Assembly: GCA_963921425.1 (NCBI GenBank)
Contig: OY992832.1
Coordinates: 25,757,489 to 25,821,488 of the forward strand
Origin: Dryas octopetala
Taxonomy: Eukaryota > Streptophyta > Magnoliopsida > Rosales > Rosaceae
Length of the DNA stretch: 64,000 nucleotides
Direction: 5' to 3'
Positions 1-11,673 of the stretch are shown in pieces. The first letter of the stretch is position 1. Each line of letters starts with the position of its first letter. The position numbers were made by a program, and so were the translations under genes. The notes under the pieces are model-generated. The model had not been told where the DNA came from. It saw nothing but the letters and a program-made list of their open reading frames with translations, and did no database searches.

Positions 1-1233
1 TAATAACCTTTAATTAAATCTCCAAATTAAGGTTACAACTAATCATGCTTAATTAACCAAATAAATTAAGCGATTAAATCTCCAAAATAAACCTAGGTAT
101 GCTTAATTAATAAATAAATCCTACTTATGCTTAATTAATAAATAAATCCTACTTAATTAATCTAAGCATGCAACTTAATATTAAAGCCTAAGAAAAATAA
201 ATAAGAACGAAAATAATAAAATACTTACCTGATTGTAGATCTCCAAAGCTAGACTCCACTAAACTTTCCAAGTGGAGGAGAAGACGTCAAAATATTTTAT
301 TAGGAGGGAGCTTTCTAAAAAATATGAGCTTGCTCCAGGATAGAGAGAGAAAGAGAAACCAAAGTTAGAGTAAGAATCTCTCAAACTTTATTTGGTGATG
401 TAAGTGAAAATGAGGTACAAAAGTCTTTATTTATAAGCACAAGAGGGAGGGAAGAAGTTGTAAGTTTCCAATGTGGGACAAATTGCACTAAACTTGCACT
501 AACAAAAGGAGAATTTCGAATTGGGTTAAATGGGGATCCGTGGGTCGAAAAACGGGTATTTTATGAGACAAAATAGGTAGATTCGGTGAGTCAATGGGCG
601 GGTCAAAGTGGGTCAAAGGAGGATCCATATTGGTTAAGCGGGTTGCTCCAAAATGGATGACTAAGATTAAACATGGTTTAATGAACTCCAACAGTCAAGA
701 TTAAAACATGGAGATTAATCTAATACAACCAAGCTTACACCACCCATGTGCTCTCACTTAAACCAGCGCCTAGTCAGCTTCTGCCCAGTCACTCTTTGCA
801 CGCCACGTGGTTGCGTGTCAGTCCATGTTAGCGCTACGTCATTTTTCCCATTTTCCAATTTCTCCAAACTTCAGATTTTCACCAAAAATAGTTTGGGACT
901 CCAAATAATTCCCCAAAAAATCCTACAGACTCATATTGATGAGTACTAATTTTCTATAACCTCAAAATAGTTAAATCACTTCTAGAAAAATTATGAAAAA
1001 TCCTTTTCTCATAATTTAACTTAGAAAAAAAATAAATAAATAATTACCAAACTCTTAAATTTCTTTTTCCAAAATTCATTTTCAAGCAACTAAACTCTAG
1101 AATCACAATCAAATGTCTTGGTTAGTTGAAATAAAGTTAAGGAAAATTTCAATTCCTTTAAACAAACCTTAAGAACAAGATTAGAAGACTTAAGTAACAA
1201 AATTAACATAAGCCGAAAATTCAAGGTGTTACA
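1..1233 (-). mobile_element. LTR of gypsy family A (runs off left edge)
   Basis: This is one end of a Ty3/gypsy-type LTR lying on the minus strand. Its inner edge at 1231-1233 reads ..gtgttaca, which on the minus strand is a TGTAACACC start, usual for chromovirus-type LTRs. The same sequence in the same orientation recurs at about 58.4-59.5 kb, and an opposite-orientation copy starts near 1.4 kb. The stretch holds no coding signal; small open frames here are chance. The family name is my own label, since I cannot search a repeat library. Confidence 0.75.
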
Positions 1234-1394
1234 TTCTACTTCTTAAAAGAATCTCGTCCTCGAGATACAACAAGAGGAACTAACTAATTGACAACAACTT
1301 TTTCTAAGTGTCAGACTACCAGGTACCACGAAACTTGCATTACCTTTTTGTGACAAGAACCATTTCGATGGAGACAAGGCATAAATAAAAGCAT
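1234..1394 (-). mobile_element. Internal 3' end of a gypsy family A element, with polypurine tract
   Basis: Read on the minus strand, this runs CTCGAGGACGAGATTC then TTTTAAGAAGTAGAA straight into the LTR start at 1233. A 'cgaggacgaaattc...aaggggg' stretch next to the 3' LTR is usual for plant chromovirus-type elements, and the same layout is seen at about 47.74 kb. Only some 160 bases of internal region remain before an oppositely oriented LTR takes over. Confidence 0.6.
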
Positions 1395-2475
1395 TGTGTG
1401 AAAAATTCGATTAGCCAATCCGGGTCATTTTGACCTGCGTGTTTTCTAAATGGGCCGGTCGGCCCGTTTTGTCTCACAGAATGTACAACCTGTGGGTTTT
1501 TTCTCAACCCAATTCGATTTTCAGCCTTTTTTGTGCATTTTTAGTACAATTTGTCCCATATTGAAAACTTACAACTTCTTCCAACCCTCTAGTGCCTATA
1601 AATAGAGACTTTTGTCCCTCATTTTCAGTTGCACCATCAAGGGAAGTTAGAATACTCACTCCTTGATTCTTTGGGAGTCTTTCTAAGAAGAGACATACCA
1701 AAAGGGAAGAAAATTCTCATAGTTTAAAAGTTTTGGAGAGCAAGGAGGAGGAGTCCCTAGGAGTGGAGTCTACCTTTGGAGGTCTACAACCAGGTAAGTA
1801 TTTTAATATTTATGCTTTATTTAATTAATTTTAGGCTTTAATTTTAGGATGCATGCTTAGGTTAATTAAGTAAGATTTATTTATTAATTAAGCATACCTA
1901 GCTTTATTTTTGGAGATTTAATTGTTTAATTAAAGTTATTAGTATGTCAGGATTAGCAAGTTTTTATTGTAGAGATTAAGTTGGATTAATCTAAATTATT
2001 TTATGAAATTGCTTTGAGTTGAAGCAAATAGTCAAGTGGTTTGACTTTAAGATAAAACTTGAAATTTGTAAACTCTTAAGTAACTTCTAAAGTATAGAGT
2101 TTAGTCCACCTAGCGACGTGTGACAAAAGGAAAGGTCATACCGTCTTCCCTTATTAATAGTTGTCGTCCCAAACTTAGAATTTGTTTATTTTTGTTGAAT
2201 TTGTCTCTATTGAATTACCCAGTTACCTAGTTGCCAAGTTATTAAGAGATTAAAGTTTCCGTCGTGATTAGTTGTCGAGGAGTTGCCAAGATAGGATCGT
2301 ACGCGAACGTAGAAGGCTGTGGAAGAGAATACTTGAAGAGCATTGGATTCCAGGTAAGGGGAATTATCCTACATTCCTGACTAAGGACTGTGTATGTGTA
2401 TGTGTAGTTTTTAAACTGTTATAACATGTTATTTCTATGATTATTATGATTGATTTGAGAGTAAATGTAGCATAA
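1395..2475 (+). mobile_element. LTR of gypsy family A in the opposite orientation (partial)
   Basis: The sequence matches the reverse complement of 1-480 and of about 57.9-58.9 kb. Shared landmarks are the 'ttgtctcaca' stretch near 1470, 'cctataaatagagact' (a TATA-like box at about 1592-1602) and the 'ggtctacaacc..ggtaagtattttaatatt' stretch near 1790. It is cut at 2475, where a different LTR start (TGTAACACCCC) begins. Confidence 0.7.
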
Positions 2476-3490
2476 TGTAACACCCCAAATCTTGTTGATT
2501 TTGATATAGAAGGTGTTACCATTTCTTAGATTAGACTAATGTTCATATTTTTGCAACTACAAATATGGATTTGATCTACATGTTTAAATCTATGTGAAGT
2601 TGTTTTCTTTTATATGCTTCTTATGATTCAAATTATGTGTTTATGCTTACTTTCTACACTTATTAAATTGTTATGCATGCACTAATTGGCTTGTGAAAAC
2701 AAGTAACTTGTCTAAGTGTTTTATTGAGCATTTTCGGATCACATGTGCACTTTTGTTTATGCACATATGTGATTTCTATACTTGAATTGGTTTAAGATGC
2801 TAAGAGTTGACAAAGGAAATATCAAAGGATCAAGAGGTTTGACCTTGAAACCCTAGCATTCACCGGACTGCACAACTAGGACTAAAACCCTAGGCTACTT
2901 GAATAAATGGAGAATAGGTTGAACTCTAGGTAAGGTGTAATGATTTTCATGGTCTAAGAAAGGTTGAGTGTATTTTCAACAAAATGAAAATAAAAAGGGG
3001 AAAAATCTAATTCTGGTTTTTATTTAAATGGATTAAAGCAAGGAAAAGCCTTGAATTAGTTAATGGGCTGTTGCCTTGTCCATTAGGTACTTATACTTGT
3101 CAGTAGGGCTTAAGGGATTGGTTAAATCCAATCAGAACCCTCTTGGGAAGTACAAAGCTTGACAACCAGTCTTGAAGCCTTTCCCACGCAAACCATGAAA
3201 AAACTGAAGAGGTGACTCTTCACTTTCCTTCCAACGGCTACCACTCTTGCTCTATAAACCAACCTCCATTCAAACAATCTCTTCCCACATTTAATTCCGA
3301 ATTCAACGATAGAAGGGCTGAAAATAAAAAATGAAGAAGAGATTTGGCAAAAACCAAGATGTTCTTGGAGATTGACAGTGGAAGAAAGAAGTGTGTGGGA
3401 GAGAGGAAGGAGAAAAATAAAACAGAAGAAAAAACAAAGTGGAAGGGTGCGACTGCGACTGCAACAAAAAGAAAAGGAACCAAAATTTTC
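2476..3490 (+). mobile_element. Second gypsy-type LTR (partial)
   Basis: The stretch opens with TGTAACACCCCAAATC, a typical plant gypsy LTR start, directly against family A LTR sequence. A TATA-like box (gctctataaacc) lies near 3250 on the plus strand. No matching second copy was seen in the window and the right edge is ill-defined, merging into the copia remnant near 3.49 kb. Several overlapping minus-strand open frames here are AT/CT-rich and resemble no protein I know. Confidence 0.5.
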
Positions 3491-3784
3491 TTTTAAAAAA
3501 TAAAATAAAAGGCACACAGAACGCACAATACCCGACTGGTCGTATATATGGCCGACCGGTCACTCGATCACAGAGGCTAATTCTCACAACGAAGAGCTTT
3601 TGCCGACTGGTTGTGAATTTGACCGACTAGTCGCTCAATCACAGAGGCGAACAATCACTTCTGAAGTAGTTTTTCTAACCGGTCGTAAAACTGGACGACC
3701 GGTCGCAGCCAAGAATAACTGGGCACTTTTGCCGACCCAAAAAAGAAGACTTCAAAACAGAAAAAGTAAGGACAATTCACCACA
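3491..3784 (-). repeat. Copia-1 3' LTR (partial) with CGACCGGTCG-type palindromes
   Basis: The stretch ends ..attcaccaca at 3784, immediately before the polypurine tract. It carries repeated near-palindromes such as cgaccggtca (3553-3562), cgactagtcg (near 3622) and the perfect palindrome cgaccggtcg (3696-3705). The opposite LTR also has them near 10.66-10.73 kb. GC-rich palindromic clusters in the LTR are a known trait of Sireviruses. Confidence 0.6.
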
Positions 3785-3797
3785 TACTCCCCCTTAA
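3785..3797 (-). other. Copia-1 polypurine tract
   Basis: The plus strand reads tactcccccttaa, which is TTAAGGGGGAGTA on the element's own strand, directly inside the 3' LTR. This is the expected plus-strand priming site. Confidence 0.7.
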
Positions 3798-4225
3798 CGA
3801 AGCTAAATGCAAAATAAAGAAATTCTACACTAAATGACTTTAAACAAATGCAATGCATGAGAGAGATTAAATTCAATTGTCCGTGCATATAGATCAATTC
3901 AACCATGAGAAGGTTTTGAAATCTCAAGTTAAAAACATACCTTAGCTCTCGTTGCTACTCGATTGAACGCTCACATGACATGACTCTAAATCGATGATTC
4001 AAAGCATGCACTTATTTAGAATAGACAATCTAAAAACATGTTGCAAGCTAAGAGATGATAAACAATGCAAGAATGAGATGTACTTAAAACAATAAAATGG
4101 GGCTTTTGCACAACACTTCTCATTCTCTTTTTTTCTTTTCTTTGCTTGATGATACAATAAGATTTTTTTTATATATATATTTTATCTTACAAGAACTATG
4201 TAGCTATTTTCAAAGATAGTAGGTA
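3798..4225. other. Copia-1 3' spacer, no gene seen
   Basis: Non-coding spacer between the polypurine tract and the plastid-derived fragment. It is AT-rich, with a short (TA)n run at about 4161-4172. The minus-strand open frame at 3655-3927 overlaps the LTR and resembles nothing known. Confidence 0.5.
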
Positions 4226-4650
4226 TATCAATCCGAATACCCCTGATTCCCCCAACAAAAGAAGAGATCTTGGCGGAATTGCCACATATGAAATTGAGCA
4301 CAATTTTGCATAGCCCACTTGTTTCTCGAAAAGAGATGGGAAACATGCTTAATTTCATTTGATTGAATAGTTAACCCAGCTCCTTGTTGTTTGAAGAAAC
4401 CCTCCGCTTCAATTTCAATTGGTATTTTTTCACGAAAAGCAAACATGAGATAACAAATCCAGTCTTTCACTAAGATTTCGAATAGCTGTCCCGAATTCAA
4501 GTTGATTATGTTTCGCCTCTTCCTCGGAGAAAGACGATCAAACAATTCCCAATCATGGTCCTTGCGGATCGGATCATCCATATAATATACAAAAAGAAAC
4601 TCCAGATATTTGATATCTTTCTCTTTGAATGAGATCTCAATTCCAGCGAC
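4226..4650 (-). pseudogene. ycf2: Plastid ycf2 fragment (nuclear plastid DNA) in the Copia-1 spacer
   Basis: The minus strand encodes an internal piece of the chloroplast protein Ycf2, a very large essential plastid protein with an AAA-type ATPase domain. The open frame at 4228-4581 gives 117 residues with [56 protein letters not shown] and [16 protein letters not shown]. The same frame continues upstream with [15 protein letters not shown] before the MDD. Family matching is from memory but is long and specific. Compared with the Ycf2 I remember, there is a short in-frame insertion near IEIEAEG and an in-frame loss before QNCAQF. Only about 140 of more than 2,000 residues are present, so it cannot work as ycf2. 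It lies between the RNase H region and the 3' LTR of the copia element, on the same strand. It may have landed there as a nuclear plastid insertion or been carried by the element. Confidence 0.88.
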
Positions 4651-4973
4651 GCCTTCACTCTAGTCAAGAAGATTTATGCCCTTTTCAACTTTTCACCCAA
4701 CACAACATGCTAAAAATAATATCACCCAAAGATTACACAATGTGTTTAGCGGGACTATGCTCTCACAAGACACATGAAAAGAATCATAAGAAGAAAGTAT
4801 CAATGCAATGTGAAGGACAATAAAGTTTTGTCTTAAGAGGAAAGATGTGATCCTTCTAATGATATATATATATATCTAAAACAAAAGAAAGTACAATGGA
4901 TGATATGCAACAATGCAACTATGTTACATGATTCACACAATGCAAAAACAAAGGCAAGGGTATCAGAGGAGAA
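4651..4973. other. Copia-1 spacer next to RNase H, no gene seen
   Basis: AT-rich non-coding sequence with a (TA)n run near 4862-4873. I recognise no further plastid sequence or coding signal here. Confidence 0.45.
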
Positions 4974-6704
4974 TCAGTCAATCGCACAAACTCTAATCGA
5001 CTTCTTAAGAGATTCAAATCTAAGGTTGTTAAGAGGTTTTGTAAACAAGTCTGCAAGTTGATGCTTAGAAGCGACAAACTCAATGGTTAAAACATTTTGC
5101 TCTACAAGATCACAAATGTAATGGTGACGAATGTCATTGTGTTTAGTGCGTGAGTGCTGAACATGATTTTTAGCAATGTTAATAGTACTCGTGTTATCAA
5201 AGTACACAGGCATAGAACCATGTTTGACACCATAATAAAAAAGTATTTGTTTCATCCAAACTAACTGAGTACAACAATTACCAGCATCAATATATTTAGC
5301 CTCAGCAGTAGACAAGGAAACGCAATTTTGTTTCTTGCTATGCCAAGACACAAAATTATTACCTACATAAAAGCAACCACATGAGGTGCTCTTATGATCA
5401 TCAGCATTACCTGCCTAATCTGCATCAGAATACCCTGCAAGCTCAACATTAGTGTCATACAAATACCAGATACCATAATCTAGAGTCTTATTCACATAAC
5501 TGATAATCCGTTTCATAGCATCTTTATGAGACTCTCCAGGCTCTGACTAAAATCTTACACAAACACCAACACTATAAGAAATATCAGGCCTACTTGCAGT
5601 GCACAAGTAAAGCAAACTCCCTATCATGCTTCTATACTCAGTCTGATCAATTTTCTTACCTATGAGATCTCTACTGATCTTAGTAGGAGTGGCCATAGGA
5701 TTAGTGACATCCCTGGTAGTCTCAATATCAAACTTTTTCCTAAGCTCCTTTGCATATTTGGATTGAGAAATAAAAATTTCCCCTTCCATCTGTCTAATCT
5801 AAAGACCTAAAATCTAATTTGAAGACCTAAAAAATGGTTCAGCTCACCAACCATGCTCATCTCAAATTCACTACTCATGACAATTGTAAACTCCTTAACA
5901 TGCTTATCATGACATGTAGACCCAAAGACAATGTCATCAACATAGATTTGAGCAATGACAAGGTTATGCCCAATCTTCTTTAGAAACAAGGTTTTATCCA
6001 TAGACCCTTTAACATATCCCTTTCCAAGAAAATAGGATGTTAACCTGTCATACTAAGCTCTAGGAGCTTGTTTCAGACCATAAATAGAATGTTAACCTGA
6101 CATCCATTTGGTGTAACTTGAATTAGTAGTAACAAGCCAAAGCTAAAAGTAATCTAACTGACTCCAACCTTGCAACAGGGGCAAAGGTTTCACCAAAATC
6201 TATACTTTCCATTTGAGTGTATCCTTGAGCCACAAGTCTAGCCTTGTTTCGAACCACTTCTCCAAACTCATCAGTCTTATTCTTAAAAATCTACTTAGTG
6301 TTAATCACATTCACATGGGATGGTCTTGGCACTAGATACCACACATCATTCCTAATGAATTGATTCAACTCTTCTTGCATAGCTAAAACCCAGTCACCAT
6401 CAGATAAGGCTTCTACTACGTTCTTGGGTTCTATCTTAGACACATAACACATGTGAGTGATCTCCTCCTCAACTTTCTTAGAACTTCTAGTGACCATTTT
6501 ACCATTTAACTCACCAATGATGGCAGTGGCTAGATGATTCTTTTGAACCCTATAAGAGGGTCCTTTAGACACACTAAGACCGTCATGGACATTAGTCTCT
6601 TTACCTTCTTTAACATTCGAGACCTCCTCCTCCTTAGACTCATCACTTACTTTCTCAAGAGGCAAAGACATCATGAGAACTTGAGACATCATCAAATGAA
6701 ACAT
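4974..6704 (-). pseudogene. Copia-1 reverse transcriptase and RNase H region
   Basis: Minus-strand remnants of the pol 3' half. RNase H is recognised by [20 protein letters not shown] and the TRTKHNDIRHHYI stretch. RT is recognised by [12 protein letters not shown] with the catalytic YVDD, and by the preceding EPKNVVEAL..W..AMQEEL connector. In a working element these make the DNA copy and degrade the RNA template. This copy is a broken fossil with several interruptions and cannot be active. Confidence 0.85.
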
Positions 6705-6753
6705 TGATAGACTCCATGAGTGTACAAGTTCTCTTATTGAAGACTCTATAAGC

Positions 6754-7985
6754 TCAGTTATTCAAAGAATACCCAAGAAAAATGCCAACATCACTTCTAG
6801 GTTCAAACTTATGCAACTCTTCTCTATCCCTTAGAATGTAGCATGTGGAACCAAACACCCGAAAGTACTTGACATTCGGTTTCCTACCCTTCCAAAGTTC
6901 ATAGGGTGTCTTCTTAGTTCCATATCTAAGGTAAACTCTATTGACAATGTAACATGCGGTGTTCATTGCCTCAGCCCAAAAATGACTAGCAAGATTCTTG
7001 CTATTCAACATAACCGTGAACATATCAAGTAAAACTCTATTCTTTTTTTCTACAATCTCATTCTGCTGAGGAGTACCTGCAATAGCAAACTCTTGTGCAA
7101 TGCCATGAGAATTACAATAAGCAGTAAACTAATTATTTTCAAACTCACTACTATGATCACTTCTAATCCTAACAACTGCAAATTTTTTCATGCTTTTCTC
7201 ATTTTGAATCCTAGCATAAATTGCATATAAATTTTCAAACGCATTTGATTTATCATGCAAGAAAGCAACCCAAGTGAAACCAGAAAAATCATTAACCATA
7301 ATAAGCACATATCGTTTCTTTCTTATACTCAAAGTTTGCATAGGACCCATCAAATCCATGTGAACAAGCTCTAAAACCCTAAATGTTGTCATAGCATTCA
7401 ATTTTCTATGGGGACTCTTAACTTGCTTACCTAGTCTACAAGGACTACATAACACTTCATGCTTAGACTCCAACTTAGGCAAACCTTTCATAATTTCCTT
7501 TTTAGACAACTTTTTAAGTTTCCTAAAATTAATATGACTCAAATGTTGATGCCAAACAGTCAAAGAATCATCACAAGCTTTATTGCACACATCAAGAATA
7601 AAAGTATCACATGATTTAATACAATAGCAATCATCTTTAGATCTCACACCTGCCAAACAGTTTTTCCATCAACATCAACAACACTGCATTTATCACGGGT
7701 AAAGCACACATGCAATTTATCATCATCACAAATTTGACTAATGCTAATGAGATTAGTCTTGAGATTTTCAACATATGTAACATTGTTAAGTTTAGAAATT
7801 GCAGGAGCAAAAATTGAACCTTTACCAAGAATCTTAGACTTACTACCATCACCAAAAGTCACTGACTCACCATTCAAATCATTGGTAAAGGAAGTAAACA
7901 AACTTTTGTCACCTGTCATGTGTCTAGAGCAACCACTATCAAAATACCACACAACAGAATTATGAGCAGACAAAGCAGTAAGCAC
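6754..7985 (-). pseudogene. Copia-1 protease and integrase region
   Basis: The protease is recognised by VVWYFDSGCSRHMTG with the active-site DSG. The GAG-pre-integrase zinc region is recognised by VWHQHLSHINFRKLKKLSK and CSPCRLGKQVKSPHR. The integrase core shows LVHMDLMGPMQ..VLIMVNDFSGFTWVAF and the late segment KNLASHFWAEAMNTACYIVN. The order protease-integrase-RT is the Ty1/copia signature. The region is broken. Confidence 0.85.
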
Positions 7986-8021
7986 AACAAGACAAATTTG
8001 ACTTTCTTTCTTGACCCATAC

Positions 8022-9868
8022 TTACTTAACCTTAGACACACTAGGTTTGGGAGTAGAGACCATCTTTGAAATACGGCTTACTTCACTCAATAAAACTTGA
8101 ACTTGACTTTGGAGAGTCAAATTTTTACTTTTTGCCTTAGGCACTTGTACACACTTAGAATTCTTCCTAAGAAGAATACACTTTGGTCGGATGTGACCAA
8201 CTCTACCACAGTTGTGGCATGTGGGAATAAATCTAGATTGAGAAACATGCTTATTCAAGAAAGTTTTCACATGAGAGACTTCAAGATTTGCATTCTTAGC
8301 TTCATCAGAAGCTTTGACAAACTTAGTTAAAAAACCTAAAGAATTGGATTCACTCTTGTATCCTAATCCCTTTTTATCACTTGAAATTTTTCCCACACTT
8401 AACATCCTATCAACCTTTTTAACCCCTATTGTCAATTCATAGATTCTTTTCTTAGCCATATCAAGTTCTAGCTCTAAACCCACTTTTTCAGTCTTAAGGA
8501 CAACTACAAGTCTTGTATGCTCATCATTTTTATTTTCAAATGTAGAAATTTTAGCAAGAAATTGTTTCTGTTGAGAATTGCTGTTAGTCATAAAACTTTG
8601 ATATTCTTGTTTCACAATTAAGAACTTAGATTTTAAAACATCAAGTTTATTAGACAGAAAAACATTTTCCTTTTTGATTTTGAAAGACCGAGCATACAAA
8701 GATTTGAAGCTATCCTTCAATTCATCAACATTCACATCATCACTCAAATCTAACTCTTCATCTACACTCTCATCCTCATTCACTTTCACCACAAAAGCAT
8801 TGACACTCTCAGGTGCATCCTCATCAGTAGACTGTGAAGAATCATATTCAGACTCATAATCGCTCCAAGCCACATTCATTGCTTTGTTGGATTTAGCCAA
8901 CTGCATCTTGGTATTTGTACAATTAAAAGCAAAATGTCCATATCCCTAACAAGCAAAACATTGAGGAATCCTTTTATTGTTCCCCTTCTCAGATAGCTTA
9001 GAAGACTTGTCCTTGACCACTAGACCTACCAGTAAATTTCTTACTGACACTGGGCTGATTGACATTTGTTTTTTTTTTAAAGTACTTCTTGAATTGTTTG
9101 GCAAATAGTCCCAAATCATCTTTGATAACAAATTCAAACTTTTTTGACTGTTTAGATACAGGAGTAGACTCATCAACAGAGCTCAAAGCAATGTTTTTCA
9201 TTTTCTTTTGCTAAGGAAGGTTCATCTCAAAAGTTTTTAAATTTCCAACCAAGTCCTCATCTTTCAACTCTTTTATAGCAGTAACCTTTGCATGAAAGTG
9301 GTCAGGCAAAGACCTAAGCACTTTCTTAACAACCCTATGCTCGAGAATATGATCACCTAAGTTATAACACGAATTGACAACATCACTTAATCTAGCATAG
9401 AATTCGACAAAGGACTCATCATCTTGATATTCTCAAACTAAGTTATCAAATTCTGTAACTTAGACTCTTTCACTGATGAAGTTCCCTCATGGGTAACTTG
9501 AAGAATATCTCAAATTTACTTGGAAGTCTAACAGTGAGACACATGTATAAATTGATCATCTGACAGAGAATTAAACAGGGCATTCATACCCTTCTGATTG
9601 AAAGTACTAGATGTCATTTCAGCAAGGTTCCACTCTTCTTGAGGTTTGAGGATAATCACAGTCGTGGAGGAACGTTTAGATTCTTCAGACGTAGTTTCCA
9701 TGGGATTTTTAGATTCATCTTTAACAGGGTGAGTCCACCCATTGGCAACATAATTCTAAACACTCTCATCTAAAGACCAAAGAAAAGCTTTCATTCTAAC
9801 TTTCCAAGCAGCATAGTTATTTTCATTGAAAGTGGGAGGATGATTAATGGAAGCACTATGCTCCATTT
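8022..9868 (-). pseudogene. Copia-1 Gag region
   Basis: The minus strand starts near 9868 with a copia Gag-like N-terminus (MEHSASINHPP, NNYAAWKVRMKAFLWSLDE) and continues through a long charged, coiled-coil-like stretch (8300-8900) to the zinc knuckle CHNCGRVGHIRPKC near 8.2 kb. The acidic segment DYESEYDSSQSTDEDAPES precedes the coiled coil. This matches the long Gag of Sirevirus-type elements. It has several interruptions. Confidence 0.8.
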
Positions 9869-9918
9869 AAGTGACCTAAATCTACCCAAGAATCTCACTA
9901 AGTATATTTAGTGACACT

Positions 9919-9930
9919 ACTCTGATACCA
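9919..9930 (-). other. Copia-1 primer-binding site (initiator tRNA-Met)
   Basis: On the element strand this reads TGGTATCAGAGT, complementary to the 3' end of plant initiator tRNA-Met with a one-base difference at the end. It sits two bases inside the LTR edge at 9933. Confidence 0.8.
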
Positions 9931-9932
9931 AT

Positions 9933-10745
9933 TGAAATTAATTTAGATCACCAAACTAGCCTAAAGGGGGAGGGTGAATAGGCTTTTTAAAATTTAACTT
10001 AAAATAAGTTCGCAGCGGAAATTTAACTAACAATTAACAAAGCAATCACACAGATCAACACGCACAATTTGTAGACGTAGAAAACCTAAGCAGGGAAAAA
10101 CCACGGGACCTTGTCTAGAAATGCAATCCACTATAATAAAAAGGTTACAAACAGTGACTCGATTCAAATCCTAGAGTCCTTCGTAAGATTTACTAACCTC
10201 ACACCATTTGCAGAGATTTTTAGATTAACGGTTGCATGGAGACTTACTCGTCAACGTCTTTCGGACAAGCGCACACGAACTTGGCTTCAATCCTTCGATG
10301 CACAAGTCAAGTCGGCTTCAGTACTTCGATGCTCGAGTCATGAACATAATAATGTAGATGAATGAAATCGATAGTCTCAATAGATTAACATGGAACAATC
10401 TATTGAAACTATCTATGTGTATGCACTAACCTAATTCTCAATCAATATGCACTCAAAATATGATTTTTAGGTTCTAAAAAGTAATTTTTCACTCTTGCCC
10501 TAATTCTCTCAAAATTCTATATGAAAAACACACTTAATTGATTTTATCAATATGTATATAAAGGGGACAAAACATTATGTATCCTAAAACTAATAGGATA
10601 ACTAAAAAACCTTTTAAAAACATTTAAAATCAAGTTTTAAAAACAGTGGGCCGTCGTTTCGACCGGTCTCAGTAACCTCCAACCAGTCGACGAGACATAG
10701 AGAAGAAAATGCATGCGTAGGGCACTTGAGCAACCGGTCAGGGCC
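9933..10745 (-). repeat. Copia-1 5' LTR (partial)
   Basis: The stretch begins tgaaattaattta at 9933, next to the primer-binding site. A TATA-like box lies near 10550-10562 (gtatataaagg on the plus strand). Near its outer end it has gaccggtc palindromes like the other LTR. It gives way to family B LTR sequence around 10.75 kb without a recognisable LTR terminus. Confidence 0.65.
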
Positions 10746-11673
10746 ATGGGCAATTTGAACATTTAGAAACTTGATCAATTTGAACATTTAGAAACTTGGA
10801 TTTTGGAGGATTGTAGGGCCATTTCGGATTCTTCTGTAGATTTCAGATTGAGGGCTTTTCCCTCTGTTTTTCTGTGATGTATTACATCCCTAAAATACCC
10901 ATTGGTCGTTTAGAACCTGAAAATTTAATTAAAATTGAAAGTTAAATTTTGAGTTTGGGAGAAATTGGATTTTGGGGTTTGGAACCCATTTCGGGTTGCC
11001 CTTAGATTTCGAATTCTGGAAGTTATTCTTGTATATTTGTGGACAATTCCTACCCCTAGAAAACCCCATTTGTTGTGTAGATTTGAAAGATTTGAGAAAT
11101 GTTAAGAGATTGTGAAAGTTGGATTTTAGAAATGCCACTTTGAGTGGTGACAGCGGTGGTTCTGACCCCCCACCGTCAATTTGGTTGTTGAATGTGAAAT
11201 TTGGATTGTATTGAGTTAGTTAATGGTTTTGGATAAGTTGAAGTAGCTCGAGTTGATGAAACCCCATTTTGGGCAGTAATTAAACACTGTTCCGATATCA
11301 AAACAACTCTCGGATGAACTTCCGATCAAAGTAGATCCTACATAGGTTTTGTTTTGGGTTTATGATTAGTTTGGAGAGTGCGTGTGACGTGGGAATTGAA
11401 CTTGGGAGGACTCGGAGTGAATTAGAGAGCGTTTATAGTTAGGTGAGGAATTTATTAACCGTTGTGAAGATGGAAGTTGAGGGAGATGTTTAAGTTGCCA
11501 CATACACTTTTAAATGTAGTTGAGCCAAGATTAATCTTATATTTTAATATTCTATTTATTTTAGGAGACACGACTGTGACTCGTGACGATCCAGCGGAGG
11601 ATCGAAGCTAGGGCAATCTTTGTGAGTGGACTTTACTTTTGTAAATACTTTTCTAAATTCATGATTTAATCAT

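Larger units (their letters stand above)
3491..10745 (-). mobile_element. Old, broken Sirevirus-like Ty1/copia element (Copia-1)
   Basis: Read on the minus strand, the order is LTR (9933-10745, partial), initiator-Met primer-binding site, Gag with a CCHC knuckle, aspartic protease, integrase, reverse transcriptase, RNase H, a long spacer, polypurine tract and LTR (about 3491-3784, partial). The Gag coiled coil plus 'GHIRPKC' knuckle and the 'EPKNVVEAL' stretch before RT fit the Sirevirus (SIRE/Maximus) lineage. It is a fossil, with roughly ten or more interruptions and both LTRs incomplete. No flanking duplication was found. It looks much older than the copia element at 24.4-34.4 kb. Confidence 0.85.

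Noticed and set aside
3122-3587. Three overlapping minus-strand frames up to 134 residues
   Set aside because: F/S/L-rich products of AG-rich LTR leader sequence, with no family resemblance.
4228-4581. 117-residue open frame as a novel gene
   Set aside because: It is a piece of plastid Ycf2, far too short to work and lying in a dead element.
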